Below, piece by piece: positions 9,314 to 18,214 of a stretch of DNA of 64,000 nucleotides (positions within the stretch are counted from its first letter, which is position 1; each line of letters starts with the position of its first letter). The DNA comes from CAUTNA01 sp964371145 (GTDB lineage: Bacteria > Pseudomonadota > Alphaproteobacteria > Rs-D84), in contig CAYJKO010000002.1 in NCBI GenBank assembly GCA_964371145.1, positions 45,456 through 109,455 on the forward strand, given 5' to 3'. The notes under the pieces are model-generated. The model saw nothing but the letters and a program-made list of their open reading frames with translations. It did not search any database and was not told the origin of the DNA. Both the position numbers and the translations under genes were made by a program.

Positions 9314-10180
9314 TTATTTTACATCCGATTCACGTAAATTGAAATGATACAAAATAACATTAGATATATAAATACTGGTCATTGTTCCCATCACAACAGC
9401 AAAAGTCATAGCAATTGCAAAATCTTGTAACATTGTGCCACCAAAGAAATATAATCCGATTAATGCAACAATTGTTGAAACAGACGTCATAATTGTACGA
9501 CGGAACATTTCATTCACAGACAAATCAATCAAATCTGTCATAGGCATTTTATGGTATTTTTTTATATTTTCTTCAATTCTGTCGTAATTCACAACTTTGT
9601 CATTAATAGAATATCCAACCCCCATTAATAACACGGCAATGGACGCTTGGTTAAATTCTAATCCCATAAGAGAAAAGAATCCGAACATCAAAACAAAGTC
9701 CAAAATCAAAGACACGAATGAACCAACCGCATATCCACCTTTATAACGAATCCAAATATAAACAGCCATCAATATAAAAGACATCAATACGGCGAAAATT
9801 CCACCACGTACCAATTCGGACCCAATTTTTGGACCTACGATTTGCACTTGTTCATATTTTACTTTTTCGCCCAAGATTTGTTTTATTTCGGCAACTTTCA
9901 CATTTTGTTGTTCATCCGTTGAATTTTTTGGCAACCCAACGCGTATTAAAACAGAATTTCCATCAACTGCTTGTAATTCAGGCGAGAATTGTTTTAAATC
10001 GACACGCATTTTATCAATGGTATATGTATCAATTTGCGGTTTAACTTCCATAGAAATACCACCGATAAAATCAATACCGAAATTCAAGCCGCGCGTCAAC
10101 AGCGACACAACCGACAATATAACCAAAATACTGGAAACCCAATAAGACAGTTTGCGAAATTTCATAAATTTAAGTTTCAT
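9314..10180 (-). CDS. secF: Protein translocase subunit SecF
   Basis: SecF pairs with SecD to pull preproteins across the inner membrane using the proton gradient. The 288-aa product has the N-terminal membrane segment followed by GLNFGIDFIGG, a short periplasmic domain (about 35-120), then five membrane segments including MGVGYSINDKVVNYDRIEEN, the conserved loop of the family. It lies 18 bp after secD in the order yajC-secD-secF. Confidence 0.97.
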   Translation of the reverse strand: MKLKFMKFRKLSYWVSSILVILSVVSLLTRGLNFGIDFIGGISMEVKPQIDTYTIDKMRVDLKQFSPELQAVDGNSVLIRVGLPKNSTDEQQNVKVAEIKQILGEKVKYEQVQIVGPKIGSELVRGGIFAVLMSFILMAVYIWIRYKGGYAVGSFVSLILDFVLMFGFFSLMGLEFNQASIAVLLMGVGYSINDKVVNYDRIEENIKKYHKMPMTDLIDLSVNEMFRRTIMTSVSTIVALIGLYFFGGTMLQDFAIAMTFAVVMGTMTSIYISNVILYHFNLRESDVK

Positions 10181-10198
10181 ATTTTTATCTCCTGACTT

Positions 10199-11749
10199 TT
10201 AATTAAAACCGACTGTTTTATTTTTGTTTTTCATATACCAATCGATAATAACTTTTGACAAACACAAACATGTGAACAAAGTCGTAATTACACCAATAGA
10301 TAAAGTTACAGCAAATCCACGGATTGGTCCTGCTCCGAATTGGAACAAAATCAAAGAACAAATTAAATTTGTTAAATTTCCGTCTAATACCGCTTTCATA
10401 GATTTATTGAATCCCACATCAACTGCGCGTGCGGTTGGAACACCTGCACGGATTTCATCACGGATTCTTTCATACGGCAAGATATTAGCGTCCACCGCCA
10501 TACCCAAAGTCAAAACAATACCTGCAATACCTGGCAATGTTAATGTTGCGCCCAGAAAAGCTGATACACCGATAATCATTAATAAATTAACAACCAAAAC
10601 GACATTTGCAAACAATCCAAATCTGCGATAGAAAATCATCATGAAAGCCATAACGAAAATCAATCCTAAAATCGCACCGATTTTACCGGCTGCAATAGCG
10701 TCCGCACCCAATCCCGCACCAACGGTTCTTTCTTCTATCACAGACAATGGCGCAGGCAAAGCGCCTGAACGCAACAACACGGCTAAATCTTTTGCAGATT
10801 CCAAAGTAAACCCACCAGATATTTGACCACGGCCACCTGGAATCGGTTCATTGATTCTTGGCGCAGATAAAACTTTGCCGTCCAAAACAATTGCGAAACG
10901 TTCATTCACGTGTTTTGTTGTTAATCTTGAAAATTGACGTGCGCCTGTTGTATCAAAAACAGTTGTCACAACCGGCATATTATTTTGATCAAAGTCAGCT
11001 TGGGAATCTTTCAAAGATTCGCCCGACACTTCTACTCTGTCGTACACAGCAACAGTTTGCATTGGCGAATCTGTATAAGGCAAAAATTTTGTGCCGGCCG
11101 GTGCATTACCCGTCATTAATTGTTCTTGTGTAATATTTTCATTCACAAGATGAAAAGACATTTTTGCAGTTTGACCGATTAAATCTTTGATTTTTTCAGG
11201 ATTGTCGACACCCGGCAATTGAATTAAAATATATTTTCCGCCCTGTGATTGAATGGACGGATCTTTTGTTCCCAACGCATCAATACGACTGCGAACGATT
11301 TCAATACTGCGGTTTAATGCGTCTGCCGTCATTATTTCTTTTTGTTTATCTGAATATGACAATGTTACAACGCTGCCGTTTGAATCTATATCAACGCCTT
11401 CGCCTAATTCTGAACGCAAACGTCCCATAGCGTCCGTAACTTCATCTGAATTACGAACAGTGAAAGATACGCGTCCTTCTGTTTCGGATAACCCTGAAAA
11501 ACGAATTACGCCTTTTTCACGATTAACCAAAGCCGTTCTAACTGAATCATATAATTGAACACCTTTTTCTTCAATCATAGCGTCTGCATCAACTTCTAAT
11601 AATAATTGAGCCCCGCCCTTTAAATCCAACCCCAAAGGCACTGGTTCTATCCAACTTGGTAAATATTGGGATGAAGAAGAAATCAATGTTGGCAAAGACA
11701 ACACAATACCAAACAAAGCAACTGAAATAATAACAAGCTTTTTAAACAT
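10199..11749 (-). CDS. secD: Protein translocase subunit SecD
   Basis: The 516-aa protein has an N-terminal membrane helix, the hallmark PLGLDLKGGAQLLLEVD, the P1 periplasmic head, and the C-terminal six-helix region with GIVLTLGMAVDANILPYERI. It forms a complex with SecF and YajC and drives late steps of Sec export. The gene sits 13 bp downstream of yajC and 18 bp upstream of secF. Confidence 0.97.
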   Translation of the reverse strand: MFKKLVIISVALFGIVLSLPTLISSSSQYLPSWIEPVPLGLDLKGGAQLLLEVDADAMIEEKGVQLYDSVRTALVNREKGVIRFSGLSETEGRVSFTVRNSDEVTDAMGRLRSELGEGVDIDSNGSVVTLSYSDKQKEIMTADALNRSIEIVRSRIDALGTKDPSIQSQGGKYILIQLPGVDNPEKIKDLIGQTAKMSFHLVNENITQEQLMTGNAPAGTKFLPYTDSPMQTVAVYDRVEVSGESLKDSQADFDQNNMPVVTTVFDTTGARQFSRLTTKHVNERFAIVLDGKVLSAPRINEPIPGGRGQISGGFTLESAKDLAVLLRSGALPAPLSVIEERTVGAGLGADAIAAGKIGAILGLIFVMAFMMIFYRRFGLFANVVLVVNLLMIIGVSAFLGATLTLPGIAGIVLTLGMAVDANILPYERIRDEIRAGVPTARAVDVGFNKSMKAVLDGNLTNLICSLILFQFGAGPIRGFAVTLSIGVITTLFTCLCLSKVIIDWYMKNKNKTVGFN

Positions 11750-11762
11750 AACTTTTCGCCTT

Positions 11763-12059
11763 TTAATTTAAACCTGCAACTGCATTTTTATTAACTTCGA
11801 TAACGACGCCTTTTGATATTTCGATTTCAAAAGAATTTTCTTTTACAGATTTGATAGTACCATAAATACCTGCGGCCATTACACGGCTGCCGACTTTTAA
11901 AGAATCTATCATTTTTTTGTATTCTGTCATACGTTTTTTATTTGGTCGTATCATAAAGAAATATACAATTGCCAACATAACGCCAACGAATATCATATTT
12001 TCTAAAAAAGCACCCTGTTGCATTGTGTTTGCGGCTGCATTTGCTGTTTCTGGATTCAT
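11763..12059 (-). CDS. yajC: Sec translocon accessory protein YajC
   Basis: This is a small single-span membrane protein of 98 aa. The membrane helix (about 23-40) is followed by the family signature FMIRPNKKRMTEYKKMID and a short cytoplasmic beta domain (SLKVGSRVMAAGIYGTIKSV). It associates with SecDF. AGGAG lies just upstream of its ATG. It is the first gene of the yajC-secD-secF unit; 84 bp separate it from mutL upstream. Confidence 0.95.
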   Translation of the reverse strand: MNPETANAAANTMQQGAFLENMIFVGVMLAIVYFFMIRPNKKRMTEYKKMIDSLKVGSRVMAAGIYGTIKSVKENSFEIEISKGVVIEVNKNAVAGLN

Positions 12060-12143
12060 CTTTTATCTCCTGTATTTGTTATACAAAAAAGAATAGTAAA
12101 AAAAACCTGGTCTGTAAAGAAAAAAGATTGAATTTGGATGGGG

Positions 12144-13865
12144 TTAAATACGTTCAAACATATTGTCTAAATCACACATTGGAATAATTTTATAAACGGG
12201 GCGCCCATGATTACATTGTCCGGCGCGTTCCATATTTTCAACTCGGCGCAACAAAGCATCCATTTGATTCATATCCAACTTTTGCCCAGAACGTACGGAA
12301 TGATGGCATGCATAATTTGCCAATTTTAAATGTAATTTTTCTTGCAACGCAGAAGAATGGCCGTATACGGCAACTTCTTCTGCAATCATATGCATTAATT
12401 TATCCCAATCTAAATCCCAATCTGCGGGTTTTTCAAATACAGCCAAAGCAGACTCTCCGAATCTATCAACCAATACTCCGCATGACTTTAATTCGTTTGC
12501 TATTTCCATAACTGCATCCAATTTTTCGGCGCGCATATTTATAACAATTGGCGTCAAAAGCGGTTGGATTTTTATAGTTTTGTTACGCAAAGATTCGTAC
12601 ACTATTCTTTCGTGCGCCGCGTGTTGGTCGACAATAATTAAACCCGCGTTATTTTGTGCCAAAATATATTTATTTCCATATTGCCCGATGACGTAACCCA
12701 ATGGATAATCTTGTGATTGCACGATCGGTTTTTCTGGCGCATCTTGGACAAAAGAATTTGGAACATCGAACTTTCTTTCAAACAAAGCATCCATTGTGAC
12801 AGAATCCGAATTATTTGAATTAAACACAAAATTATTCGGCGCTAATTCTTTAACAGGAATTCTATTTACAAAATCATTGTTAATTGTCTGATTCAAAGGC
12901 ACGGCCAGCGCATCACGCAAAACACGTATAATGAAACCACGAACGCGTGACGGTTCTAAAAAATGCACATCTGTTTTTGCGGGCGACACATTAACGTCGA
13001 CCTCGGCTTGCGGGACCGTTAAATATAATGCGCATATTGGAAATTCACGCGCGCTCATAACATCCATGTATGCCGCACGCAATGCCCCCACCAAAACTTT
13101 GTCTTTTGCAACGCGTCCATTTACAAATAAATATTGATCAACAGAAGACGCGCGACGCATAGTCGGTTTTGAAATATATCCCGACAAAGACAAGGCACCG
13201 GACGAATTTGATATGTTTGAAATTTCTATTAAATTGTCACGTACATCCGTCCCCACAACAGATATAATTCTGTCATATAAACTTTGATCTTTTTCAAAGC
13301 GCCATTTATTATTTAAAACAAATCCGACATCTCCGCGCGACATAGCCAATTTTTTTACCACATCCACAATTGCCATCATTTCTGCCCGGTCTGAACGCAG
13401 GAATTTAAGGCGCGCAGGCGTTTTCGCAAATAAATTACGCACCTTTATTCTGGTGCCGCTGTTCCAAGCCGACGGTTTAATTTCACCGGACGCGCAATCT
13501 AAACTCCAACCATTTGGATCTGCGCCGTTATATGTGTCTATTGTCATATCGGACACAGATGCAATTGACGGTAATGCTTCGCCGCGGAATCCCATAAAAT
13601 TAATATTTAACAAATCGTCTGTCGGTAATTTAGATGTTGCGTGTCGGGTAACAGATTTCTTTAAATCTGAAGCATTCATTCCCGCACCATTATCTATGAT
13701 ACTGATTTCTGTGCGACCGCCATCTATTACATCTATGACAATTTGAGTTGCGCCCGCATCCAATGAATTTTCCACCAATTCCTTAACAACGCTGGCGGGT
13801 CTTTCGACTACTTCGCCTGCTGCTATTTGATTTATAAGGTTATCGGGAAGAATTCGTATAGCCAT
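12144..13865 (-). CDS. mutL: DNA mismatch repair protein MutL (endonuclease type)
   Basis: MutL links MutS mismatch recognition to strand removal. The N-terminal GHKL ATPase motifs are clear: LVENSLDAGA near 31, DNGAGM near 57, GFRGEALPSI near 92. The C-terminal domain carries DQHAAHERIVYE, which fits the DQHA-x2-E-x4-E metal-binding endonuclease motif, plus ACHHSVR and a CNHGRP variant of the usual CPHGRP. So this MutL probably nicks DNA itself, as in organisms lacking MutH. It starts 3 bp after greA ends. Confidence 0.97.
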   Translation of the reverse strand: MAIRILPDNLINQIAAGEVVERPASVVKELVENSLDAGATQIVIDVIDGGRTEISIIDNGAGMNASDLKKSVTRHATSKLPTDDLLNINFMGFRGEALPSIASVSDMTIDTYNGADPNGWSLDCASGEIKPSAWNSGTRIKVRNLFAKTPARLKFLRSDRAEMMAIVDVVKKLAMSRGDVGFVLNNKWRFEKDQSLYDRIISVVGTDVRDNLIEISNISNSSGALSLSGYISKPTMRRASSVDQYLFVNGRVAKDKVLVGALRAAYMDVMSAREFPICALYLTVPQAEVDVNVSPAKTDVHFLEPSRVRGFIIRVLRDALAVPLNQTINNDFVNRIPVKELAPNNFVFNSNNSDSVTMDALFERKFDVPNSFVQDAPEKPIVQSQDYPLGYVIGQYGNKYILAQNNAGLIIVDQHAAHERIVYESLRNKTIKIQPLLTPIVINMRAEKLDAVMEIANELKSCGVLVDRFGESALAVFEKPADWDLDWDKLMHMIAEEVAVYGHSSALQEKLHLKLANYACHHSVRSGQKLDMNQMDALLRRVENMERAGQCNHGRPVYKIIPMCDLDNMFERI

Positions 13866-13868
13866 AAT

Positions 13869-14339
13869 TTAATCTTTAAACTTTACTTCTAATATTTCAT
13901 ATTCGCGTGAACCGGACGGCAAATTAACAGTGCAATAATCCCCAACACATTTACCAATCATAGCGCGCCCAACGGGTGACGTACATGCAATCACGGTTTT
14001 CCCATCCGATTCTATATCTGACAATATTCTGCATTCTAATTTGTTGCCATCATCATCTTCTGCAACAACGCGAGCGCCGAACACAACGCGATCACCGGTT
14101 AAAGAATCCGTATCAATTACATTTGCGTTTTTTACAACTTCTTCTAAAAATTTAATTCTTTTATCGATCGACACCTGTTTTTCTTTTGCGGCACTGTAAT
14201 CAGCATTTTCAGACAAATCCCCCAAAGAACGCGCCCATTGCACGACTTTTAAAATATCTGGTCTGTCAATTTCTTTTAATTGTTTTAATTCTTTCAACAC
14301 AGCATCGAATCCGTGTCTGGATATAGGTTTTTTATCCAT
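13869..14339 (-). CDS. greA: Transcription elongation factor GreA
   Basis: GreA rescues backtracked RNA polymerase by stimulating transcript cleavage. At 156 aa it has the normal length: an N-terminal coiled coil with LGDLSENADYSAAKE (acidic tip) and a C-terminal FKBP-like domain with SPVGRAMIGKCVGD. It forms a two-gene unit with mutL (3 bp spacing). Confidence 0.97.
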   Translation of the reverse strand: MDKKPISRHGFDAVLKELKQLKEIDRPDILKVVQWARSLGDLSENADYSAAKEKQVSIDKRIKFLEEVVKNANVIDTDSLTGDRVVFGARVVAEDDDGNKLECRILSDIESDGKTVIACTSPVGRAMIGKCVGDYCTVNLPSGSREYEILEVKFKD

Positions 14340-14381
14340 TTTTATTCCTTTTATCTTTTTTTAATAGTATTCATTTTAATT

Positions 14382-14410
14382 TTGCAATTGTCAAATGAAC
14401 AATATATAAT
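14382..14410 (+). promoter_or_regulatory. Promoter of the LptF/G gene, close enough to give a near-leaderless mRNA
   Basis: A TTGCAA -35 (14382-14387), a 17-bp spacer and a perfect TATAAT -10 (14405-14410) precede the ATG at 14420 by only 9 bp. Transcription should start within a few bases of the start codon, leaving no room for a Shine-Dalgarno. Confidence 0.6.
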
Positions 14411-14419
14411 TAAGAAATT

Positions 14420-15478
14420 ATGTTTAAAACAAAAATATTAACAAGATTTTTAATAACCAGATTTCTATCAGGCGTCGCAACCGTCATGCTGACGATATGT
14501 GGTATCATATTCACAATTACGTTCGTTGAAAGAATTCAACATAATCCGACTATGTTATCTGCGATTATGGATTCTTGGGTACGTTTATTAGAATATGTCC
14601 CACTGTTTTTACCATTGGCAATATTTATGGGAACTTTGTTTACATCATACCGTCTGACAAAATCTACCGAAAGCATCATAATTTCCAGCGGAGGCCTGTC
14701 CCCTTTTCAATCGGCGCGCCCATTTTTAATCGCAGCCGCATTAATCGGCGTGTTTACAACAACAATTGTTAACCCGTACACCATCGGTGCATCTAATAAA
14801 ATTATTACGGCAGACAATTTAAAATTGATTGATAAAAAAATCTGGATTCGCGAATCGGGCACAGAAACATCTATTACATTGTCCGCAGAAGATGTTTTGG
14901 TAAAAGACGATTCAATTATATTTGAAAATTCTATTTTATTTAAACAAGACAAACAGACCGGCAAAATAGAAAGAATAGAATCCGAATATGTCAATTTATC
15001 AAAAGACGGATTATCATCACAAAATGCTAAAATATTTGATTCAGACGGTTTGAAAAAAACTGGTTCTTGGTCGACTAATACATTATTGAATCACAAAACT
15101 GTTTTGGACAGATACATACAACCAGATCAAATTTCTTTTTGGGAATTACCAAAATTTATATCAAAAATGTCTGCCGTTGGGATTCCGACTCGCGCACACT
15201 TAATACAATATTGGACGTTATTGTTTTTGCCATTAACATTAATAGCCATGACTTTTCTTGGGGTTGCTTTTTCCCAAACTAAACAACGACGCAATTACAG
15301 TTTTGGATTAAAATTTGGATCGGGTGTTATTGTGTGTTTTGGTTTATATTTTATTATAAATTTATTTAACGCATTGGGTGCAACGGGTGCGTTGCCGGCA
15401 TTATTGGCGGTAATTGCTCCACCTTTGATTATAATAGCCATAGCCGGCGTATCGATAATCACAATGGACAACATTTAA
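14420..15478 (+). CDS. lptG: LptF/LptG family lipopolysaccharide export permease
   Basis: The 352-aa YjgP/YjgQ-type protein has three N-terminal membrane segments (about 10-35, 58-82, 100-122), a periplasmic beta-jellyroll stretch (about 130-250) and three C-terminal membrane segments. LptF and LptG pair with the ATPase LptB to extract LPS from the inner membrane. The short periplasmic part and position alone do not settle F versus G; G is my preference and the partner is not in this window. A possible downstream unit is the 43-aa peptide, the Xer recombinase and the J-protein. Confidence 0.85.
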   Translation: MFKTKILTRFLITRFLSGVATVMLTICGIIFTITFVERIQHNPTMLSAIMDSWVRLLEYVPLFLPLAIFMGTLFTSYRLTKSTESIIISSGGLSPFQSARPFLIAAALIGVFTTTIVNPYTIGASNKIITADNLKLIDKKIWIRESGTETSITLSAEDVLVKDDSIIFENSILFKQDKQTGKIERIESEYVNLSKDGLSSQNAKIFDSDGLKKTGSWSTNTLLNHKTVLDRYIQPDQISFWELPKFISKMSAVGIPTRAHLIQYWTLLFLPLTLIAMTFLGVAFSQTKQRRNYSFGLKFGSGVIVCFGLYFIINLFNALGATGALPALLAVIAPPLIIIAIAGVSIITMDNI

Positions 15479-15495
15479 TAAAAAAGGAAACAGAT

Positions 15496-15627
15496 ATGCC
15501 AATACATAAAAAGAAAAAATTAAATTCTAAAAAAATCATATTTTATGCAATTGCTGCTTTGATTATAATATTGATGTTTATTACATTTCCAGCCAGCCAA
15601 ACCATTGTTGAAACTCAATTAATATAA
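15496..15627 (+). CDS. 43-aa single-span membrane peptide, translationally coupled to the recombinase gene
   Basis: A small ORF with an AAGGAAA Shine-Dalgarno 8 nt before the ATG. It encodes a very basic N-terminus (MPIHKKKKLNSKK) followed by a hydrophobic helix (IIFYAIAALIIILMFITF) and a short polar tail, so it is probably an inner-membrane peptide with its N-terminus inside. Its stop overlaps the next start as TAATG, which implies translational coupling to the recombinase. I do not recognise a family. Confidence 0.6.
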   Translation: MPIHKKKKLNSKKIIFYAIAALIIILMFITFPASQTIVETQLI

Positions 15628-16490
15628 TGAATTATATAAACATATATCTTGAATCATTGTCGGCAGAAAAAGGCCGCAGCCTGAAAACGCTGGAAAGTTA
15701 TAACAGCGATTTATCGCACGCATCAGATATGCTGGGTGATTTAACACAAATTAACGACAAACAATTACAAGATTATATATCATCTCTTCCGATTAACGCA
15801 TCGTCCGCTGCACGCAAAGCCAGCGCATTAAGAGGATTTTATAAATTTTTAATGATGGAAAAAATCATTCAAAAAAATCCTGCAAAATCGTTGGAAATTC
15901 CAAAACGCCAAAAATCTTTACCGAAATTTTTATCGTTCGACGAAATTGAATTATTAATATCATCGGCCGGGGACATAAAAAATTCCTTGCGACTGCGCGC
16001 CATGATAGAATTATTATATGCATCCGGACTGCGAGTTTCTGAATTATGTTCGTTACCGAAATCCGGTGTATTGGGTGATAAATTATTAATCCGAGGCAAA
16101 GGCGCAAAAGAAAGATTAATCCCTATGCATGATGCTGCACAAATTGCATTGGCAAAATGGTTGGATACGATGGGCGATAAAAAAAATACATCTAAATTTG
16201 TATTTCCTTCTAATTCTAAATCCGGATATATTACGCGCGACGGTTTTTTCAAAATATTAAAAAAATGTGCGATTTTGGCCGGCATAAACCCAGACCGCGT
16301 CAGTCCCCACGTATTACGCCATTCATTTGCATCACACTTGCTGGCGGGTGGCGCAAATTTACGCAGCATACAAACAATGCTGGGGCACGAAGACATTTCT
16401 ACAACACAAATTTACACACACGTATTGCCTGAAAAATTACAAGAAACAGTGCAAGAACATCACCCATTATCCAAAGGTATAACAAAATGA
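15627..16490 (+). CDS. XerC/XerD-type tyrosine recombinase
   Basis: The 287-aa protein has an N-terminal SAM-like core-binding domain (about 1-85) and a catalytic domain with the full set of tyrosine-recombinase residues: Arg in ASGLRVSEL, Lys in RGKGAKERLIP, HVLRHSFASHLL (His-x-x-Arg), LGHEDISTTQIYTH with the nucleophile Tyr. The length and motif wording fit the housekeeping Xer enzymes that resolve chromosome dimers at dif with FtsK. Whether it is XerC or XerD is not clear. It overlaps the upstream peptide gene by 1 nt and the downstream J-protein gene by 4 nt. Confidence 0.93.
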   Translation: MNYINIYLESLSAEKGRSLKTLESYNSDLSHASDMLGDLTQINDKQLQDYISSLPINASSAARKASALRGFYKFLMMEKIIQKNPAKSLEIPKRQKSLPKFLSFDEIELLISSAGDIKNSLRLRAMIELLYASGLRVSELCSLPKSGVLGDKLLIRGKGAKERLIPMHDAAQIALAKWLDTMGDKKNTSKFVFPSNSKSGYITRDGFFKILKKCAILAGINPDRVSPHVLRHSFASHLLAGGANLRSIQTMLGHEDISTTQIYTHVLPEKLQETVQEHHPLSKGITK

Positions 16491-16996
16491 TAAAAAGATG
16501 CGATAAGCCGGGTTGCGGCAAAGCCGGTGTTTGCCGCGCGCCAAAAAACCGCGATTTAAAAGAATATTGGAATTTCTGCAAAGAGCACGCAGAAGAATAT
16601 AATAAAAATTGGAATTATTATTCAAATATGTCTGAGTCCGACATTGAATCAGACTGGGAAAAACGCACATTTGGCTCTGAATTAAAAGATGCAGACAAGG
16701 CTAAAAAAGACAGCACAGATTATGCAAAATTCATAAATGATTTTTTATCAGGCCGCGAAACATATGACCATGCGGTATCAAAACCGGTTGCACCATCGAC
16801 CATCATATCTGCCCTGTCTGTTTTTGAATTGGGCATAAATTCGTCATGGCGTGAAATATCTGCAAAATATAGAATGCTGGCTAAAAAATATCACCCCGAC
16901 ACAAATGCGGACAAACCGGATGCGGCCGAAAAATTTACAAAAATTTCCACCGCATATAAAACATTGGAAGAATATTACAAAAAAAAGAAGGCTTAA
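16487..16996 (+). CDS. J-domain protein with N-terminal Cys-rich motif
   Basis: The 169-aa protein ends in a J domain (about 105-169) with the essential HPD in KKYHPDTNADKPDA, so it should recruit and stimulate a DnaK chaperone. The N-terminus has a CDKPGCGKAGVCRAPK segment and FCKEHAEEYNKNWNYY, a likely zinc-binding cluster (Cys5, Cys10, Cys16, Cys32, His34). The ATG overlaps the recombinase stop as ATGA, so the two are coupled. The stop codon lies inside the terminator hairpin. Such J-proteins are common in alphaproteobacteria; the client is unknown. Confidence 0.88.
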   Translation: MIKRCDKPGCGKAGVCRAPKNRDLKEYWNFCKEHAEEYNKNWNYYSNMSESDIESDWEKRTFGSELKDADKAKKDSTDYAKFINDFLSGRETYDHAVSKPVAPSTIISALSVFELGINSSWREISAKYRMLAKKYHPDTNADKPDAAEKFTKISTAYKTLEEYYKKKKA

Positions 16997-17012
16997 AAAA
17001 GCCTTCTTTTTT
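16981..17012. terminator. Bidirectional terminator embedded in both converging stop codons
   Basis: A stem of AAAGAAGGCT and AGCCTTCTTT around a TAAAAA loop is followed by T-runs on both strands. The J-protein stop (16994-16996) is in the loop and the trxB stop starts at 17011, so the two genes share the hairpin with almost no spare DNA. Confidence 0.88.
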
Positions 17013-17910
17013 ATTTTGAATTCAAATATGCGATTGCATCCATACCGGCGCTGCACCCTGCACCAACGGCTGTTGCTATTTGCATTTTCAAATCAGATTG
17101 AACGTCACCCGCAACGAACATACCGGTCGGCAATTCATTTTGGTTCAAACGGCCCATTTTATCACGTTTAACGGTTTCAGATAAATAATCTGTATTTGCT
17201 TCGTGACCGATTGCGATAAACAAACCGTGGCAAACAATTTCTTCGCCAGACGTTGTTGTTGCAATTAATTCGCCATCTGTTGACCCATCTTTTTCTTTCA
17301 AAGATTTTAATTCAGTATTGAATACACATTCGATTTTTTCATTTTCGTGTACGCGATCAACCATAACTTGTTCCGCGCGAGAAAAATCTTCTTTGCGATA
17401 AACAATTTTTACAGATTTTGCAACGTCCGCCAAATATAACGCATCATTCAAAGCAGAATTTCCACCACCAATTACCAATACATCTTTATCTGTGTAAAAG
17501 AATCCATCACATGTCGCACAATAAGAAACGCCACGACCGAATAATTCTTTTGCGCCTTCTATTTCTAACTTACGTGGGGATGCGCCCGTTGATAAAATAA
17601 CAGATTTACCGGTATATTGTGTGCCATTTGCGCCTGTTACAACGAATCCTGTGTCGCTGTCGCCTGAAATAGATACAGCCGGAGTCATAACAACTTCTGT
17701 TCCAAATGTTTCGGCCTGAGCTTTCATAAATTCAGACAATTCCAAACCGCTGCCTTTCCAACCTGGATAATTTTCCAAAACGGCGATACCGGCTGTTTGA
17801 CCACCCAATTTATCACCACCCAAAATTAAAGTCTTTTTGCCTGCACGCGCCGTATACAAAGCGGCAGTCAAACCCGCAGGTCCAGACCCCAAAATAATAA
17901 TATCATACAT
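17011..17910 (-). CDS. trxB: Thioredoxin reductase
   Basis: This FAD/NADPH enzyme keeps thioredoxin reduced and so supplies electrons to ribonucleotide reductase and other enzymes. Seen: the FAD motif GSGPAGLTAALYTARAGK (8-25), the redox-active CATC at 131-134, the NADPH motif VIGGGNSALNDA, and the C-terminal FVAGDVQSD. Its 299 aa are slightly short for the family but no domain is missing. It is transcribed away from the ribonucleotide reductase gene next door, which is an expected client of the thioredoxin system. Confidence 0.96.
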   Translation of the reverse strand: MYDIIILGSGPAGLTAALYTARAGKKTLILGGDKLGGQTAGIAVLENYPGWKGSGLELSEFMKAQAETFGTEVVMTPAVSISGDSDTGFVVTGANGTQYTGKSVILSTGASPRKLEIEGAKELFGRGVSYCATCDGFFYTDKDVLVIGGGNSALNDALYLADVAKSVKIVYRKEDFSRAEQVMVDRVHENEKIECVFNTELKSLKEKDGSTDGELIATTTSGEEIVCHGLFIAIGHEANTDYLSETVKRDKMGRLNQNELPTGMFVAGDVQSDLKMQIATAVGAGCSAGMDAIAYLNSK

Positions 17911-18097
17911 AATTTTTCTCCGTTTATTATTACTATTATATATATGTTTATATTGAACAAAAACAAGACTAACACATAAAAAACAAAATACAAAGATATA
18001 TTTTTTTTAAAAATATTGATTTTCCAAGGTTTTTTTTCAGATTAAAAATGTTCATAAATAAACGCCTATAAAAAGTCAAGCATATAAATTAAAAAAA

Positions 18098-18126
18098 TTG
18101 AAAAAAATGTGTTTTTATTATATAAT
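18098..18126 (+). promoter_or_regulatory. Sigma-70-type promoter of the ribonucleotide reductase operon
   Basis: A TTGAAA -35 (18098-18103), a 17-bp spacer and a perfect TATAAT -10 (18121-18126) put the start of transcription near 18133, inside the first NrdR box. The 304-bp stretch 17911-18214 between trxB and this gene holds this promoter, the NrdR boxes and otherwise only very AT-rich DNA. Confidence 0.75.
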
Positions 18127-18128
18127 AA

Positions 18129-18144
18129 TTACTATATATTGTGT
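18129..18144 (+). promoter_or_regulatory. NrdR box 1
   Basis: TTACTATATATTGTGT matches the published NrdR box pattern (acaCwAtATaTwGtgt, from memory) at 14 of 16 positions and overlaps the predicted transcription start. The partner box begins exactly 32 bp downstream. Confidence 0.7.
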
Positions 18145-18160
18145 TTAATCAACAAAATTA

Positions 18161-18176
18161 ACACTATTAGTAGTGT
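18161..18176 (+). promoter_or_regulatory. NrdR box 2 (perfect palindrome)
   Basis: ACACTATTAGTAGTGT matches the NrdR pattern at 13 of 16 positions. Its arms ACACTA and TAGTGT form a perfect inverted repeat. Box starts are 32 bp apart (16-bp linker), the spacing known for tandem NrdR sites, so both fall on the same face of the helix. The following T-run also allows a weak hairpin terminator reading. Confidence 0.7.
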
Positions 18177-18214
18177 TTTTTATAAAATTACTTTTAAAAA
18201 CAAAGGGCGTAAAA

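Noticed and set aside
18161..18176. Attenuator or terminator hairpin before nrdJ
   Set aside because: The palindrome with a T-run could be a weak terminator, but the stem is AT-rich and only 6 bp, and its NrdR match plus exact 32-bp spacing is more specific.
17911..18214. Cobalamin riboswitch before nrdJ
   Set aside because: The context invites one, but no B12-box-like sequence (GCCACTG) or matching folds are visible in this AT-rich stretch. NrdR boxes explain the site better.
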